From Nitrospirota bacterium (GTDB lineage Bacteria; Nitrospirota; Leptospirillia; Leptospirillales; Leptospirillaceae): a stretch of 64,000 nucleotides of DNA. A model generated the notes under the pieces. That model was not told the origin of the DNA. It saw nothing but the letters and a program-made list of their open reading frames with translations, and did no database searches. Both the position numbers and the translations under genes were made by a program. This document shows positions 35,174 to 44,465 of the stretch, in pieces; within the stretch, counting starts at the first letter, position 1, and each line of letters starts with the position of its first letter. The DNA lies in the NCBI GenBank assembly GCA_027314645.1, contig DAHVAL010000006.1, positions 27,685 through 91,684 on the forward strand, in the 5' to 3' direction.

Positions 35174-37017
35174 TGGAGCGTAACCTCCTCTTTAATTTCG
35201 AGATGTTCCATGGCTATTGCGCCGGTGGGACATCGTTTTGCGCAAAGCCCGCATCGAATACAGCGCATCCCATCCCATATCATTGCCGTCGACATTGAAA
35301 GAGTCTGTACGACTGGCGTCTCCAAATGTCCTGGGTGGATCTCGACGCCCGTAAAACTTTCAAGAAGCGGGGCAGTCTTTCCATGATCCAAATCGACATC
35401 CGTAAGAGGAACCATCTTGAGGGCATATTCCGGACAGACATCCACGCATCCGCCGCACAATACACATTTTTCCCCTTCAAATATGGGGTTCACATGGCAC
35501 GTCAGGCATCGAGAAGCTTGGCTCCTTGCTTCCTCTTCGGTCATCGACATTTCTGCCAACTCGAAATTGGTTCTTCTGAAATCCGGATGCAGTAAATCCG
35601 GATTTTTTCTTTCGATTGTGTAGTACCCCTTCGTATTAAATTCCTCCGGCCAGATCGGGGAGGGATTCGGCCGATGAGAGACAGGGGTGGACACACCTGA
35701 CTGCGTCTTCTCCACCTCTCCCTTTGAAAGGTAGGCGTGAACAGACTGGGCTGCTATTTGCCCTCCCGCAATAGCATCAATGAAAATCCTGGGACCGGTA
35801 ACGATGTCTCCTGCGGCGAAGACTCCAGGAATTCCGGTATCCATGGTGTGGATGTTGGCCCGGATGATGCCGTTCCGGCCAACGATTCCCTCCATATCCT
35901 CCGACACATACGAAGTATCGATTGTTTGGCCGATGGCGAAGAGCACCGACGTCCCCGGGATGACGCTCACCGATCCCTCGTCAAAGGTCGGGGCGAATCG
36001 GCCCTGATCATCAAAGACCGAGAGGACTTTTTTGACCTCGAGTCCTTCCATGCGGCCATTGCTGCCAACGATCCTTTTCGTTCCGAGTCTGATCATAAAC
36101 TCGGCACCCTCATGAAGGGCGTCTTCGACTTCCAGATCGTCCGCAGGCATTTCATCCCAGGTTTCAAGCGTGACAACCTTGACTTTTTCCACTCCGGGGA
36201 CGCGAATGGCCGTCCGAATAACGTCCATGGCCACGTTCCCGGCCCCAACCACGATGGGGTGGGAACCTATCGGCACCGGATTGTGATGTTGATAGACAGA
36301 AATCAGGAATGGAAGGGCGGAATAGACCCCTTCGAGATCACGTCCCTCAAAAGGAATCTGACGGCTTCCCCAAGCCCCAGAGGCAAGGATAACCGCAGAA
36401 AAATCTTTCCTGAGGTCCTCCATTGTCACATCCGTCCCGACTTTCGTGTTTAACCGGGCTTCTATTCCCATGCTCATGATGGCCGCAATTTCGGCCTCAA
36501 ACAACGCTCTGGGCAAACGGTATTCTGGGACGAGGTAAAAGAGACCCCCCAGACGATGCTGGGATTCGAATATGGTCACGCGGTATCCAAGGCGGGCCAG
36601 ATCGTGGGCCGCCGTCAACCCGGCCGGTCCTCCTCCGATGACGGCCACCTTGGCACCAGTGGCCCGGCCATACGGAACTCCGGCTGCAGTGGAATACCGA
36701 AGAGTGGAAGCGGGATCTGAAACCGCTTCGGCCCCGAACTTCTCCGTCACGAATCTTTTCAGGGCCCTGATCGTGACAGGTTGATCGATATTTCCGCGAG
36801 TGCACGCCGTTTCGCAAGGGGCATTGCAAACCCATCCACAGACGGAAGCGAAGGGATTGGGACCTCTCGCGATAGCATAGGCTTTCTCATATTTTCCCTG
36901 GGCGATCGCCTGAACGTATCCCCCCGCATCGGTTCCTACGGGACACGCCTTGCGACACGCCACCTGGTCGGCATAGTACTGGTAATCTGGAATATGAAGC
37001 TTGTATTTCCCTTTCAT
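35170..37017 (-). CDS. GltD-like NAD(P)H oxidoreductase with C-terminal ferredoxin domain
   Basis: 615 residues. The N-terminal [4Fe-4S]-type domain has [10 protein letters not shown] and [19 protein letters not shown] binding is [16 protein letters not shown] near residue 125, and NAD(P) binding is [15 protein letters not shown] near residue 260. The C-terminus carries two ferredoxin-type clusters ([13 protein letters not shown] and [14 protein letters not shown]). It is the first gene of the bc operon. Similar proteins are encoded with Rieske/cytochrome b complexes in anammox bacteria and some Nitrospirota, where a role in moving electrons between quinol and NAD(P)H has been proposed. GGAGGAGG precedes the ATG at 37017. 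It is not a glutamate synthase subunit, because no gltB is near. Confidence 0.9.
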   Translation of the reverse strand: MKGKYKLHIPDYQYYADQVACRKACPVGTDAGGYVQAIAQGKYEKAYAIARGPNPFASVCGWVCNAPCETACTRGNIDQPVTIRALKRFVTEKFGAEAVSDPASTLRYSTAAGVPYGRATGAKVAVIGGGPAGLTAAHDLARLGYRVTIFESQHRLGGLFYLVPEYRLPRALFEAEIAAIMSMGIEARLNTKVGTDVTMEDLRKDFSAVILASGAWGSRQIPFEGRDLEGVYSALPFLISVYQHHNPVPIGSHPIVVGAGNVAMDVIRTAIRVPGVEKVKVVTLETWDEMPADDLEVEDALHEGAEFMIRLGTKRIVGSNGRMEGLEVKKVLSVFDDQGRFAPTFDEGSVSVIPGTSVLFAIGQTIDTSYVSEDMEGIVGRNGIIRANIHTMDTGIPGVFAAGDIVTGPRIFIDAIAGGQIAAQSVHAYLSKGEVEKTQSGVSTPVSHRPNPSPIWPEEFNTKGYYTIERKNPDLLHPDFRRTNFELAEMSMTEEEARSQASRCLTCHVNPIFEGEKCVLCGGCVDVCPEYALKMVPLTDVDLDHGKTAPLLESFTGVEIHPGHLETPVVQTLSMSTAMIWDGMRCIRCGLCAKRCPTGAIAMEHLEIKEEVTLQ

Positions 37018-37128
37018 CGTTCCTCCTCCGCACTGATAGAAATGCCCAGTCGGAAAGAGGGACACCAAGCTTGCGAAGCCTTAAGAACAACCTCTCGGCT
37101 CCCAGGGTTCCCTATCCGGTTAAAGATT

Positions 37129-37141
37129 GAGAATGATTTTC
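37129..37141. promoter_or_regulatory. Fur-like site in the 5' leader of the bc operon
   Basis: GAGAATGATTTTC differs from the Fur core GATAATGATTATC at two positions. It lies about 17-29 nt downstream of the predicted start of bc-operon transcription, a position where a bound repressor would block elongation. In an iron oxidiser, iron control of this complex would make sense, but this is a match by eye only. Confidence 0.4.
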
Positions 37142-37164
37142 GAATTGAATTTGCAGTGGGGGGA

Positions 37165-37193
37165 TTTTTACCATATCCAATAATGTGTGTCAA
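37165..37193 (-). promoter_or_regulatory. Sigma-70 promoter of the bc-complex operon
   Basis: On the minus strand, a perfect -35 TTGACA (37188-37193) is followed after exactly 17 nt by TAAAAA (37165-37170). Transcription would start near 37158 and leave a leader of about 140 nt before the ATG at 37017. Confidence 0.65.
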
Positions 37194-37423
37194 GAACCCG
37201 ATTCTCGGATGTCACTGTTCTTTTCATATTTTGCCATGATTCAGCAGATTGAAGCTTTTGATAAATCCATGCTTCTTCTCTGTTGTTCCCTCATTCTTCC
37301 ATGAAGGATCTCGACTTTACCCGTTCAACACTCTATGATCTTCTGGCAGACAAACTTCCATTAATCAACTGCCTCACCTCCATGGACCTGAACCGCGCGT
37401 GTCACCTTCCGAGGAGCGGGCTG
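37194..37423 (+). other. Leader region of nadK, no gene seen
   Basis: AT-rich up to about 37300, with several promoter-like patches (for example TTTGATAAAT near 37260) but no pair with good spacing. A forward frame is open from 37283 and continues into nadK, but its codons before 37424 look unrelated to the kinase. No stable terminator is seen. Confidence 0.4.
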
Positions 37424-38308
37424 ATGCCTCACAACCTTTCCCTGCATACCGTCGGTATCTTGACGAAGCCACACCGTTCCTCCGAGGTCAGAAGTCTTCT
37501 TTCCTCTCTTATTCCCTGGTTTGAACACAGACAGCTGCGGGTCATGATGGACCGTGAAGCCATCCTCTCCATCGGAGACGGTCCCTGGAAAACTTATGAT
37601 CGCGAAGAAATCGCTGCCAAGGCCGACCTTGTGATTGTCCTTGGTGGGGATGGAACCATCCTTTCCGCGGCACGGCTTATGACCTTGACCGGCAAGCCAA
37701 TCCTCGGCATCAACCTTGGCACACTCGGATTTTTAGCGGAGGTTCCGAAGGAGGAGACCTTTCGTGTTCTCGAATCTGTCATGGAAGGGCATTTTGTGAT
37801 CGAAAAACGGGCCATGGTCCGGGGAACGGTCATTCGAAACAACCAGAGTACCATCCTCGACCAGGAGGTCTTGAATGATGTGGTCATCAATAAAGGAACC
37901 ACCGCCAGGATGATCGAGGTGGAAATTTTCTCCAATACCCATTTCGTTACGGATCTCAAAGGCGATGGGGTCATTTTTTCAACCGCTACCGGGTCCACGG
38001 CCTATTCGATGGCGGCGGGAGGCCCGATCCTTCATCCGGAGTCCGACGGAATCGTCATGACGCCCATCTGTCCCCATACCCTCACACAGCGTCCAATCGT
38101 CTTTCCGGGGACCGTTGTATTGGAAACCCTTGTCAAGTCCGGAGAGGCGAACATCCTCGTCACCTTCGACGGTCAGATCAGCGCTCCGCTCCAAAAAGGG
38201 GATGTCCTTCAAATCACGTTGTCAAAATCTTTTACCAGACTCCTTGTTTCTCCGGACAGAAACTACTTTGAAGTCTTACGCGACAAGTTAAAATGGGGAG
38301 GGGCATGA
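37424..38308 (+). CDS. nadK: NAD kinase
   Basis: Phosphorylates NAD+ to NADP+. 294 residues. The catalytic GGDGT is in LVIVLGGDGTILSAARL near residue 75, followed by ILGINLGTLGFLAEV and the second conserved segment DGVIFSTATGSTAYSMAAGGP near residue 185. The start at 37424 is set by GAGGAG 7 nt upstream and by the length of homologues; the ATG at 37283 would add 47 residues without similarity. It diverges from the bc operon whose flavoprotein uses NAD(P)H. It overlaps the next gene by 4 nt. Confidence 0.95.
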   Translation: MPHNLSLHTVGILTKPHRSSEVRSLLSSLIPWFEHRQLRVMMDREAILSIGDGPWKTYDREEIAAKADLVIVLGGDGTILSAARLMTLTGKPILGINLGTLGFLAEVPKEETFRVLESVMEGHFVIEKRAMVRGTVIRNNQSTILDQEVLNDVVINKGTTARMIEVEIFSNTHFVTDLKGDGVIFSTATGSTAYSMAAGGPILHPESDGIVMTPICPHTLTQRPIVFPGTVVLETLVKSGEANILVTFDGQISAPLQKGDVLQITLSKSFTRLLVSPDRNYFEVLRDKLKWGGA

Positions 38309-39081
38309 CGGAATATAAAGAAAGCGGGGCCTTGGTCAAAAAGATCCGTGAAGAATCCCTCCAGGCCGGATTTCATCCCCGCGTTCTGGGACAGATCGAG
38401 ACGCCGAAAGGCCCTGTTCCATTTCTGTCGCTCTCCCGCAAAATCAAAAGGCGGGCGCCCCGGGTCCTGATCGCGGCCGGAATCCATGGAGACGAACCCG
38501 CCGGACCCCACGCCGTTTTGGCGCTCCTCGAATCCTTTCCCGGGAAGTGGCCCGAACTCTCAGGGGTTCAAATCGAAATCGTCCCCCTTATCAATCCCAG
38601 CGGGTTCGACCTCAGGCAACGGACCAATGTCCATGGGGTCGACCTCAACAGAATGTTCGGTGCGGCCGCTCCCCCTCCCGAGATCCGGCTCCTCATGAAC
38701 GATTACAGACGTCGACAGATCGATCTTTTTATCGATCTGCACGAGGACGTGGATACCCCAGGGTTTTACCTTTACGAGCTCGCTCCTTCGGAGGAAAGCG
38801 CTTTCGGCCCCCAAATCATTTCGGACCTTCGAAAGGCCGGGCACCCCATCAACGATTCCTCCGTCATCGAAGGAATGCCTGCGTCCAGTGGGTTAATCCT
38901 CCGAACCACCCGACACCTTCCCCGATTTTTCAGAAAAGGGGCCCCGCAGGGGCTGTACCTGAAAAAGCTTGGGGCCCGCCGAACCCTCACCTTTGAAACC
39001 CCCCCGCGGCTTCCATTGGAGGATCGCGTCAACATGCATCTTCTCTCTCTTCGGACAGTCCTGACCAGCTGGAGTTTCTGA
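38305..39081 (+). CDS. Succinylglutamate desuccinylase/aspartoacylase-like zinc peptidase (M14 superfamily)
   Basis: 258 residues. The zinc-binding HxxE lies in AAGIHGDEPAGPHA near residue 59, and the downstream His in LFIDLHEDVDTPG. The substrate-binding element GVDLNRMFG is typical. It should hydrolyse an amide bond next to a carboxylate, but the substrate is open: murein peptides and acylated amino acids are both possible. The ATG overlaps the nadK stop (ATGA). The gene ends 8 nt before the converging lptD. Confidence 0.85.
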   Translation: MTEYKESGALVKKIREESLQAGFHPRVLGQIETPKGPVPFLSLSRKIKRRAPRVLIAAGIHGDEPAGPHAVLALLESFPGKWPELSGVQIEIVPLINPSGFDLRQRTNVHGVDLNRMFGAAAPPPEIRLLMNDYRRRQIDLFIDLHEDVDTPGFYLYELAPSEESAFGPQIISDLRKAGHPINDSSVIEGMPASSGLILRTTRHLPRFFRKGAPQGLYLKKLGARRTLTFETPPRLPLEDRVNMHLLSLRTVLTSWSF

Positions 39082-39089
39082 ACCGCCTC

Positions 39090-41372
39090 TCAGGGAACAA
39101 GCGGCGGAGCGATGATATTGACTATGGGCGCAAGGGCGGCCACGCCGTTTAAGCTTATGGTGAATCCGAATCCCGTCTGAACGGGCAGAGGAGCGGGTTC
39201 ATTCACAATGTAATACATGAACGCCCCCGACCAACATTGACCGTTGTAACCCAGATTGAAGGATTCCATCTGGGTCCCGGCCCCTGGCCCCTGCCCCAGA
39301 TCATAGTAATAGGCCGCACCGAGGTAGAGCCCCATCTGGGTCGTGATCCCCAGATAGGGGACGATAAAACTTGTTCCGAACGGCTGATTGTATGTTTCAG
39401 TGACTTCATAGGGATTGAAAAAATTTCCCATGATCGGGATATTTCCGGCTCTCGCCGATGTCTGGGCCAACATGGCGGTGAGCATGACTGGCCCGGGCGC
39501 AAAGGCGGCTTGATTGAAGGAAATGGCTGAATCCTCGGTGACGACCGACTTTTGGACAAAATCGTAAAACCCTTCCGCAAAAAATGAAATGGGCTGCCCC
39601 GAAAGAATGTGGACCGACCCGTACACAGGTGCATAGGGAGATTGGATCGGGAGGAAGGGGTTGACGAGGTTCTCTCCTGCAAAAAACATGGGCACCAGGG
39701 ACGGGCTGATGGTCTGATATTCATACGTCTCGGCAAACTTAAGGGACAACAATTCCTTGGGTCCGTCCGCCCCCGAATAGAAAAAGCGGTTTGTCAGGGC
39801 CAAGGTCGTCGCATTCATTCCAAGGAGGTTGTCCGAAAATCCGCTTTGGATGAACTGGGTTTCATTGTTCTGTGGGGCGTAATCGAAATCGGCGTCGAGT
39901 TGGATCTGGTGGGTGATGGTTCCTCCCCCAGACAACTGAAAATCCCGTTCGACCGTCGATTGGGCCCCGATCCCCGCATTCGGAACCGCCTGGGAAACCG
40001 GCCCAGCCGTCTGGTACCCCTGGCCGTAGGCGGTCGTGACCACGCCGACATGGGGGGTCAAAACAACGGCTCCATTTCCAAGATCATAGGAGGCGGAAAG
40101 TTGGGGGTAAATCAACCCCCGCTGAAAAATGACCGGTCCGCTTTCAATATCCGCCCCCGAAAGGAAGGCGGAAAAATACATCCCTGTCGCCCCCAGGTCG
40201 TAGTCAAAGACGTTTGCGCTGCCCTGAGGAAGTTTCGAGACCGTGGTATTGAGCCCGGGAAAGATGTCCTGGTTGTAGTCTGCGATCAGGTTGATTTCAC
40301 TATTATCCTGATAATTGTTGACAAAAACCGTCGACAAGAGCTGCGGATTGAAGGACATCGTCGACCCCACGCTCATCAACTGGTAGAAATCCTGAGCGTT
40401 GACATAATTGATGTTCCCCATGATCGATATGTTGTCCGTATTGTAGGAATAGAGATCCGTCGTTGCAGCGATGTTTGTCTTTATGCCGATGGAGGGATCG
40501 TTGACCGCCTGGTTTGTGATATTGACCGACAGGTTCTGGTGATCGCTCATGGCCTGCCGGTAGGTGATTCCTTCTCCAAATCCGAAATTGGTCATTTCGT
40601 CGAAGGTGACCGCCAGGTCGTACGAGGGATCGACATTCCAGAAGAACGTATCGTAGAAGACCAATCCCTGAACGGAATTGAACTGAAGGAACGGAAAGAG
40701 AAATCCTGTTTTCTTCGAAGCAACGGGAAAGGAGAAATAGGGCATGTAGAGGGCGGGAATGTCTTTAAAATTGAGGGTGTTCCCGGTTCCGGCGAAGGAA
40801 TCCCCCAAGGTCATATCGCCTGAATTCGTGGAGATATCCCACAACGGTTTTTCCCCTTCCGCGCAGGAACACGTCGTCACACTTCCCTTTTCAACATGGT
40901 AATGCTTATGGTCCTTCCGATGAATTTCCTCCCCCTTAATATGGTAGGTATAAAGAACCTGCGAGTAATTGAGGGAATAATATTGCTGGGTATCCACCTT
41001 CCCGTGATATATCACCGCTTCCCCGGAAAGAAGATTCGCCCGGATCCTGTCGCCCTTCATGATGGTGCGAGGTCCCTTGAAGATCACATGGCCGGCCCCC
41101 CACACGACGTTCGTCCCCTTATTGAGAATCAAAGAATCCGCCTTCATGGTCCACGGCGCCTTCGAAATAAAGGCGTGGCCGTTTGCATGAAGAAGGTTGG
41201 TTTTTTTGTTGAGGCGGATCCGGTCTGCCATGACCACCACCTTCCCCGATTCTGCCGGCTTTGAGGGTGGAGGGCCCGCGAACGCGGGGATCGCCGATGC
41301 GAGAAGAACCAGCAAAAAGGAGAGAAAGGGGAGAGCCATTTCAGCGCTCTTGAACACCTCCTGACCCTTCAA
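39090..41372 (-). CDS. lptD: LPS-assembly protein LptD (outer-membrane beta-barrel)
   Basis: The outer-membrane translocon that inserts lipopolysaccharide. 760 residues. Signal peptide FLSFLLVLLASAIPAFA. The N-terminal OstA/LptA-like jellyroll carries repeats such as VVVMADRIRLNKKTN and AWTMKADSLILNKG-like strands. From residue ~190 on, the long barrel begins with TLNFKDIPALYMPYFSFP. Cys pair CSCAEGE near residue 170 may form the disulfide needed for activity. The start is uncertain: TTG 41372 overlaps the folC stop (TTGA), and ATG 41339 is the alternative. It shows the organism is a Gram-negative LPS producer. Its position after folC at the end of the trp run is unusual. Confidence 0.93.
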   Translation of the reverse strand: MKGQEVFKSAEMALPFLSFLLVLLASAIPAFAGPPPSKPAESGKVVVMADRIRLNKKTNLLHANGHAFISKAPWTMKADSLILNKGTNVVWGAGHVIFKGPRTIMKGDRIRANLLSGEAVIYHGKVDTQQYYSLNYSQVLYTYHIKGEEIHRKDHKHYHVEKGSVTTCSCAEGEKPLWDISTNSGDMTLGDSFAGTGNTLNFKDIPALYMPYFSFPVASKKTGFLFPFLQFNSVQGLVFYDTFFWNVDPSYDLAVTFDEMTNFGFGEGITYRQAMSDHQNLSVNITNQAVNDPSIGIKTNIAATTDLYSYNTDNISIMGNINYVNAQDFYQLMSVGSTMSFNPQLLSTVFVNNYQDNSEINLIADYNQDIFPGLNTTVSKLPQGSANVFDYDLGATGMYFSAFLSGADIESGPVIFQRGLIYPQLSASYDLGNGAVVLTPHVGVVTTAYGQGYQTAGPVSQAVPNAGIGAQSTVERDFQLSGGGTITHQIQLDADFDYAPQNNETQFIQSGFSDNLLGMNATTLALTNRFFYSGADGPKELLSLKFAETYEYQTISPSLVPMFFAGENLVNPFLPIQSPYAPVYGSVHILSGQPISFFAEGFYDFVQKSVVTEDSAISFNQAAFAPGPVMLTAMLAQTSARAGNIPIMGNFFNPYEVTETYNQPFGTSFIVPYLGITTQMGLYLGAAYYYDLGQGPGAGTQMESFNLGYNGQCWSGAFMYYIVNEPAPLPVQTGFGFTISLNGVAALAPIVNIIAPPLVP

Positions 41373-42751
41373 GAGAGGTCCGGCCCTGGCAGATCCCGCT
41401 CGTTCAGGGAAAAAAGAGGAGGATCTGACAAAGGGATCAACCGATCGCGGACCGCCCCGACAAGATAGAGGGATCCCGTCATCACGAGGATTCGCCCAGG
41501 CCGATCATTCGCCCAGGAAATCCCCTCCTGAAGAAGGGCCGCGCAGTCTCCTTCGCGCACAGGAGGGGAAGCCCCGGTCCTTTTGGCCCATTCATGCACC
41601 ATTGCCGCCAAATTGCTAGAAGGAGCCCAGGCTCCATCGACAGGAAGCCCAGGATCCCTCCGTTCTGGAAAAGGAAAGAAGAAAGCTGATCCTTCCAGCG
41701 CCAAGTGCCCCAGCATGTCCTTCCAATCCTTTACAGCGTGAATCCCAACGAAAAAACCAATTTCGCAGCTGGATCCGAATCGATCCCTGAGGGAGGCGCA
41801 CAACGCCCGAATGGCCGAGGGATTGTGGGCGCCGTCAAGGATAACCGGTGGATGTGCCATGACCTGTTCGAGGCGGCCCGGCATCTTAAGGGAAAGGAGT
41901 CCGTCCCGAATGGCCTGGAGAGGAACCGAAAGGTTGCTCCATTCAATCGCGGCCAAGGCTCCGGAAAGATTGCTCAACTGGTATGAAGGCGTCAACGAAG
42001 AAAACAGGTCCCTTGAGCCCCATCGCCCCCGGTAACGGAAAGGGCGCGGCTCCCCGTTTTGGTTGTCGGGGGAGGCCCATTCACCCTCAAAATCCCGGTG
42101 GTCCAACAAGGGAATGAATCCCATCTCCCGGGACCGTTCGATGAAACGCGCACGCAAGGAAGGATCCGTCAGCGTCGCCACAAAGGGACGGCCAGGCCTT
42201 CCAACCGCCACTTTCTCCTCAAAGATCCGTTCAATCCCCACCCCAAGAATTTCTTCGTGGTCCCGTTCAACCTGCGTCAGCACAGTCAGGCATGGATTTG
42301 CGGCTGTTGTTGCATCCCAACGCCCTCCCATCCCCGCTTCAAGGACCACAATCTGACAGGAGGCCTCTGCAAAAATCTGGAAGGCGGTTGCCGTCAAAAA
42401 CTCAAAGAAGGTCAAATCAATATTGTGCCGGGTACACAGGTCGGCAAGGCCACGGACGTGTCCGGCAAAAGAAGATTCCGGAACCTTCTCCCCTGAGAGA
42501 AGAATTCTCTCTCGAACATCGGAGAGATGCGGAGAAGTATAGCGGCCGGTCCGATATCCGGCCGCCTGAAGAATCGAGTCGATGGCTGCGGCGGTGGAGC
42601 CTTTGCCGTTGGTGCCGACGATCTGGATCGTGACAGGGACATTTTCTGGGTGACCGAGGAGTTCAAGAACTGTGCGGATCCGGTCCAAGCCGGGGTTGAT
42701 CCCGAATCGACCCAGTCGAGTAAGAATTTTCCCTACAGAGGGAGAATTCAC
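41369..42751 (-). CDS. folC: Folylpolyglutamate/dihydrofolate synthase
   Basis: Adds glutamates to folates and can make dihydrofolate. 460 residues. Mur-ligase-like fold: the P-loop is IQIVGTNGKGSTAAAI near residue 40, then GRYTSPHLSDVRERI, the DHEEILG segment and the C-terminal VILDGAHNPSAIRAL. The GTG at 42751 overlaps the accD stop (GTGA) and has GGGGAG upstream; a TTG at 42772 is an alternative. The accD-folC order after trpFBA is common in proteobacteria. Confidence 0.95.
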   Translation of the reverse strand: MNSPSVGKILTRLGRFGINPGLDRIRTVLELLGHPENVPVTIQIVGTNGKGSTAAAIDSILQAAGYRTGRYTSPHLSDVRERILLSGEKVPESSFAGHVRGLADLCTRHNIDLTFFEFLTATAFQIFAEASCQIVVLEAGMGGRWDATTAANPCLTVLTQVERDHEEILGVGIERIFEEKVAVGRPGRPFVATLTDPSLRARFIERSREMGFIPLLDHRDFEGEWASPDNQNGEPRPFRYRGRWGSRDLFSSLTPSYQLSNLSGALAAIEWSNLSVPLQAIRDGLLSLKMPGRLEQVMAHPPVILDGAHNPSAIRALCASLRDRFGSSCEIGFFVGIHAVKDWKDMLGHLALEGSAFFFPFPERRDPGLPVDGAWAPSSNLAAMVHEWAKRTGASPPVREGDCAALLQEGISWANDRPGRILVMTGSLYLVGAVRDRLIPLSDPPLFSLNERDLPGPDLS

Positions 42752-43677
42752 CCCGTCTGGCTCCCCTGGCAAAGGGTTCCGGAATTCCGTCTGGCACCAA
42801 GATGACAGAGGAGTTGCCCCAGTGTCTCCTTGAGATGCTTTCTCGCGACGATCATGTCAACAAATCCGTGCTCCAGAAGAAATTCAGCCCGTTGGAATCC
42901 TTCCGGCAACTGCTGGCGAATGGTTTGTTCGATCACTCGTGGTCCTGCAAATCCGATCAATGCGCGGGGCTCCGCAATGATAACGTCTCCAAGCATGGCA
43001 AAACTCGCGGTGACGCCCCCAAAGGTCGGGTCGGTCAACACCGTCAGATAGGGGAGCCCGGCTTTCTTCAAGCTCCCGACCGCCGCCGAGGTGCGGGCCA
43101 TCTGCATCAGGGAGAAAATTCCTTCCTGCATTCTGGCTCCCCCCGAGGCTGTCACCAGAATAAGCGGCCGACGTTTTTCGAGCGCCTTGTCGGCGGCTCG
43201 AACAACTTTTTCTCCGACGACCGATCCCATGGATCCCCCCATAAAGTGGAAGGAAAATACACCCAGGACGGACGGGATGGACATGATGCTGCATTCGCCC
43301 ACCCGAATGGCGTCATCCAATCCGGTCTTCTTTTGGGCGGATCGCAATCGGTCGACATACCGCTGGCTGTCCGAAAAGTGAAGGGGATCGGAGGAGACGA
43401 CCTCGGCGGCAAACTCTTCAAAGGTCCCGGGGTCCGCCAATTGTTCCAACCGCTCATCAAGGGTGATCGGGAAGTGATAGTTGCATTTCGGACAGACCTT
43501 CCCGGAGCGGTCCACCTCCTTGCGGTAAACGATCTGGCGGCAGTGATTGCACTTGATCCACAATCCCTCGGGAATCCGGATCTTTTTTTCTCCTTCGCCC
43601 GGATCGCTACCCGTCCCCGGCCCACGGTCGTCGTTTCCATTTTTTTCAAGCCAACCCGTTCGTTTTTTCTCTTTCAT
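42748..43677 (-). CDS. accD: Acetyl-CoA carboxylase carboxyltransferase beta subunit
   Basis: Half of the carboxyltransferase that makes malonyl-CoA for fatty acid synthesis. 309 residues. The N-terminal zinc ribbon has CNHCRQIVYRKE and CPKCNYHF. The carboxyltransferase core contains FHFMGGSMGSVVGEKV, VTASGGARMQEGIFSLMQMA and FGGVTASFAMLGD. The ATG at 43677 overlaps the trpA stop (ATGA). The N-terminal 35 residues before the ribbon are highly charged and glycine-rich (DRGPGTGSDPGEGEKK), longer than in most homologues. Confidence 0.96.
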   Translation of the reverse strand: MKEKKRTGWLEKNGNDDRGPGTGSDPGEGEKKIRIPEGLWIKCNHCRQIVYRKEVDRSGKVCPKCNYHFPITLDERLEQLADPGTFEEFAAEVVSSDPLHFSDSQRYVDRLRSAQKKTGLDDAIRVGECSIMSIPSVLGVFSFHFMGGSMGSVVGEKVVRAADKALEKRRPLILVTASGGARMQEGIFSLMQMARTSAAVGSLKKAGLPYLTVLTDPTFGGVTASFAMLGDVIIAEPRALIGFAGPRVIEQTIRQQLPEGFQRAEFLLEHGFVDMIVARKHLKETLGQLLCHLGARRNSGTLCQGSQTG

Positions 43678-44465
43678 CCTTTTCCTTTCACCGCCGCCGA
43701 GAAGAATTCCTCGAAGGTCTCCTTCCACTTGGTCGGATTTTCTTCGTCCTGAACCAGTCTGCTCCCGACAATCACCCCATCGGCAAACTGCAGAATCTCT
43801 TCCACCATCGCTCCCGACGAGATCCCAAAACCCACGCATACCGGAAGTTGGGTCCATTCTTTCAGCATTCCGACGGTTCTGCGAGTCTCATCGGTCACAT
43901 GAAGAGCGCTCCCCGTCGTTCCCATCAACCCGACATAATAAACGAACCCCCGGGATTCCTTGACAATGCGCCTGGCACGGTCCATTCCGGTCGTGGGGGA
44001 AACGAATCCCACGAGGTTGATCCCATGCTCACGAAAGACCTTTCGATAAAGAATCCCGTCCTCAAACGAAAGATCCGGAATGACCACGCCTTCAATGCAG
44101 CCGAGACGATGGGCCTCTCGGCAGAAGCGTGTCACGCCCATGTGGTGGAAGAGGTTGAAATAGGTCATCAGGTAAAGGGGGGGAAGCTGCTCCTCCGGAA
44201 TCCCCGAAAGCCATGCCAAAATATTTTCCAGCGCCGTTTCATGACGCAAAGACCGTTGCGTCGCCTTTTGGATCACCGGACCATCGGCCGTCGGATCAGA
44301 GAAAGGAATCCCCAGCTCAACGGCAAATAGGCCTTTTTTGGCCGCCAATGCAAGGTATTCGGCGGTCGTTTCAAGGTCGGGATCTCCCGCGACAATGTAT
44401 GGGATGAGCGGAGGGGGCGAAATCCCTCGTCGCCAACGTGGTAACGTCCGGGGAGATCGCGTCAC
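43674..44465 (-). CDS. trpA: Tryptophan synthase alpha subunit
   Basis: Cleaves indole-3-glycerol phosphate to indole, which is channelled to TrpB. 263 residues. Catalytic Glu in [19 protein letters not shown] near residue 50, and PDLSFEDG with the second catalytic Asp. Phosphate-binding GFGISSG near residue 215. It starts at GTG 44465 overlapping the trpB stop (GTGA). Confidence 0.97.
   Translation of the reverse strand: MTRSPRTLPRWRRGISPPPLIPYIVAGDPDLETTAEYLALAAKKGLFAVELGIPFSDPTADGPVIQKATQRSLRHETALENILAWLSGIPEEQLPPLYLMTYFNLFHHMGVTRFCREAHRLGCIEGVVIPDLSFEDGILYRKVFREHGINLVGFVSPTTGMDRARRIVKESRGFVYYVGLMGTTGSALHVTDETRRTVGMLKEWTQLPVCVGFGISSGAMVEEILQFADGVIVGSRLVQDEENPTKWKETFEEFFSAAVKGKG

Noticed and set aside
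39609..40823. Plus-strand open frame of about 400 codons opposite lptD
   Set aside because: Antisense shadow of the barrel repeats.
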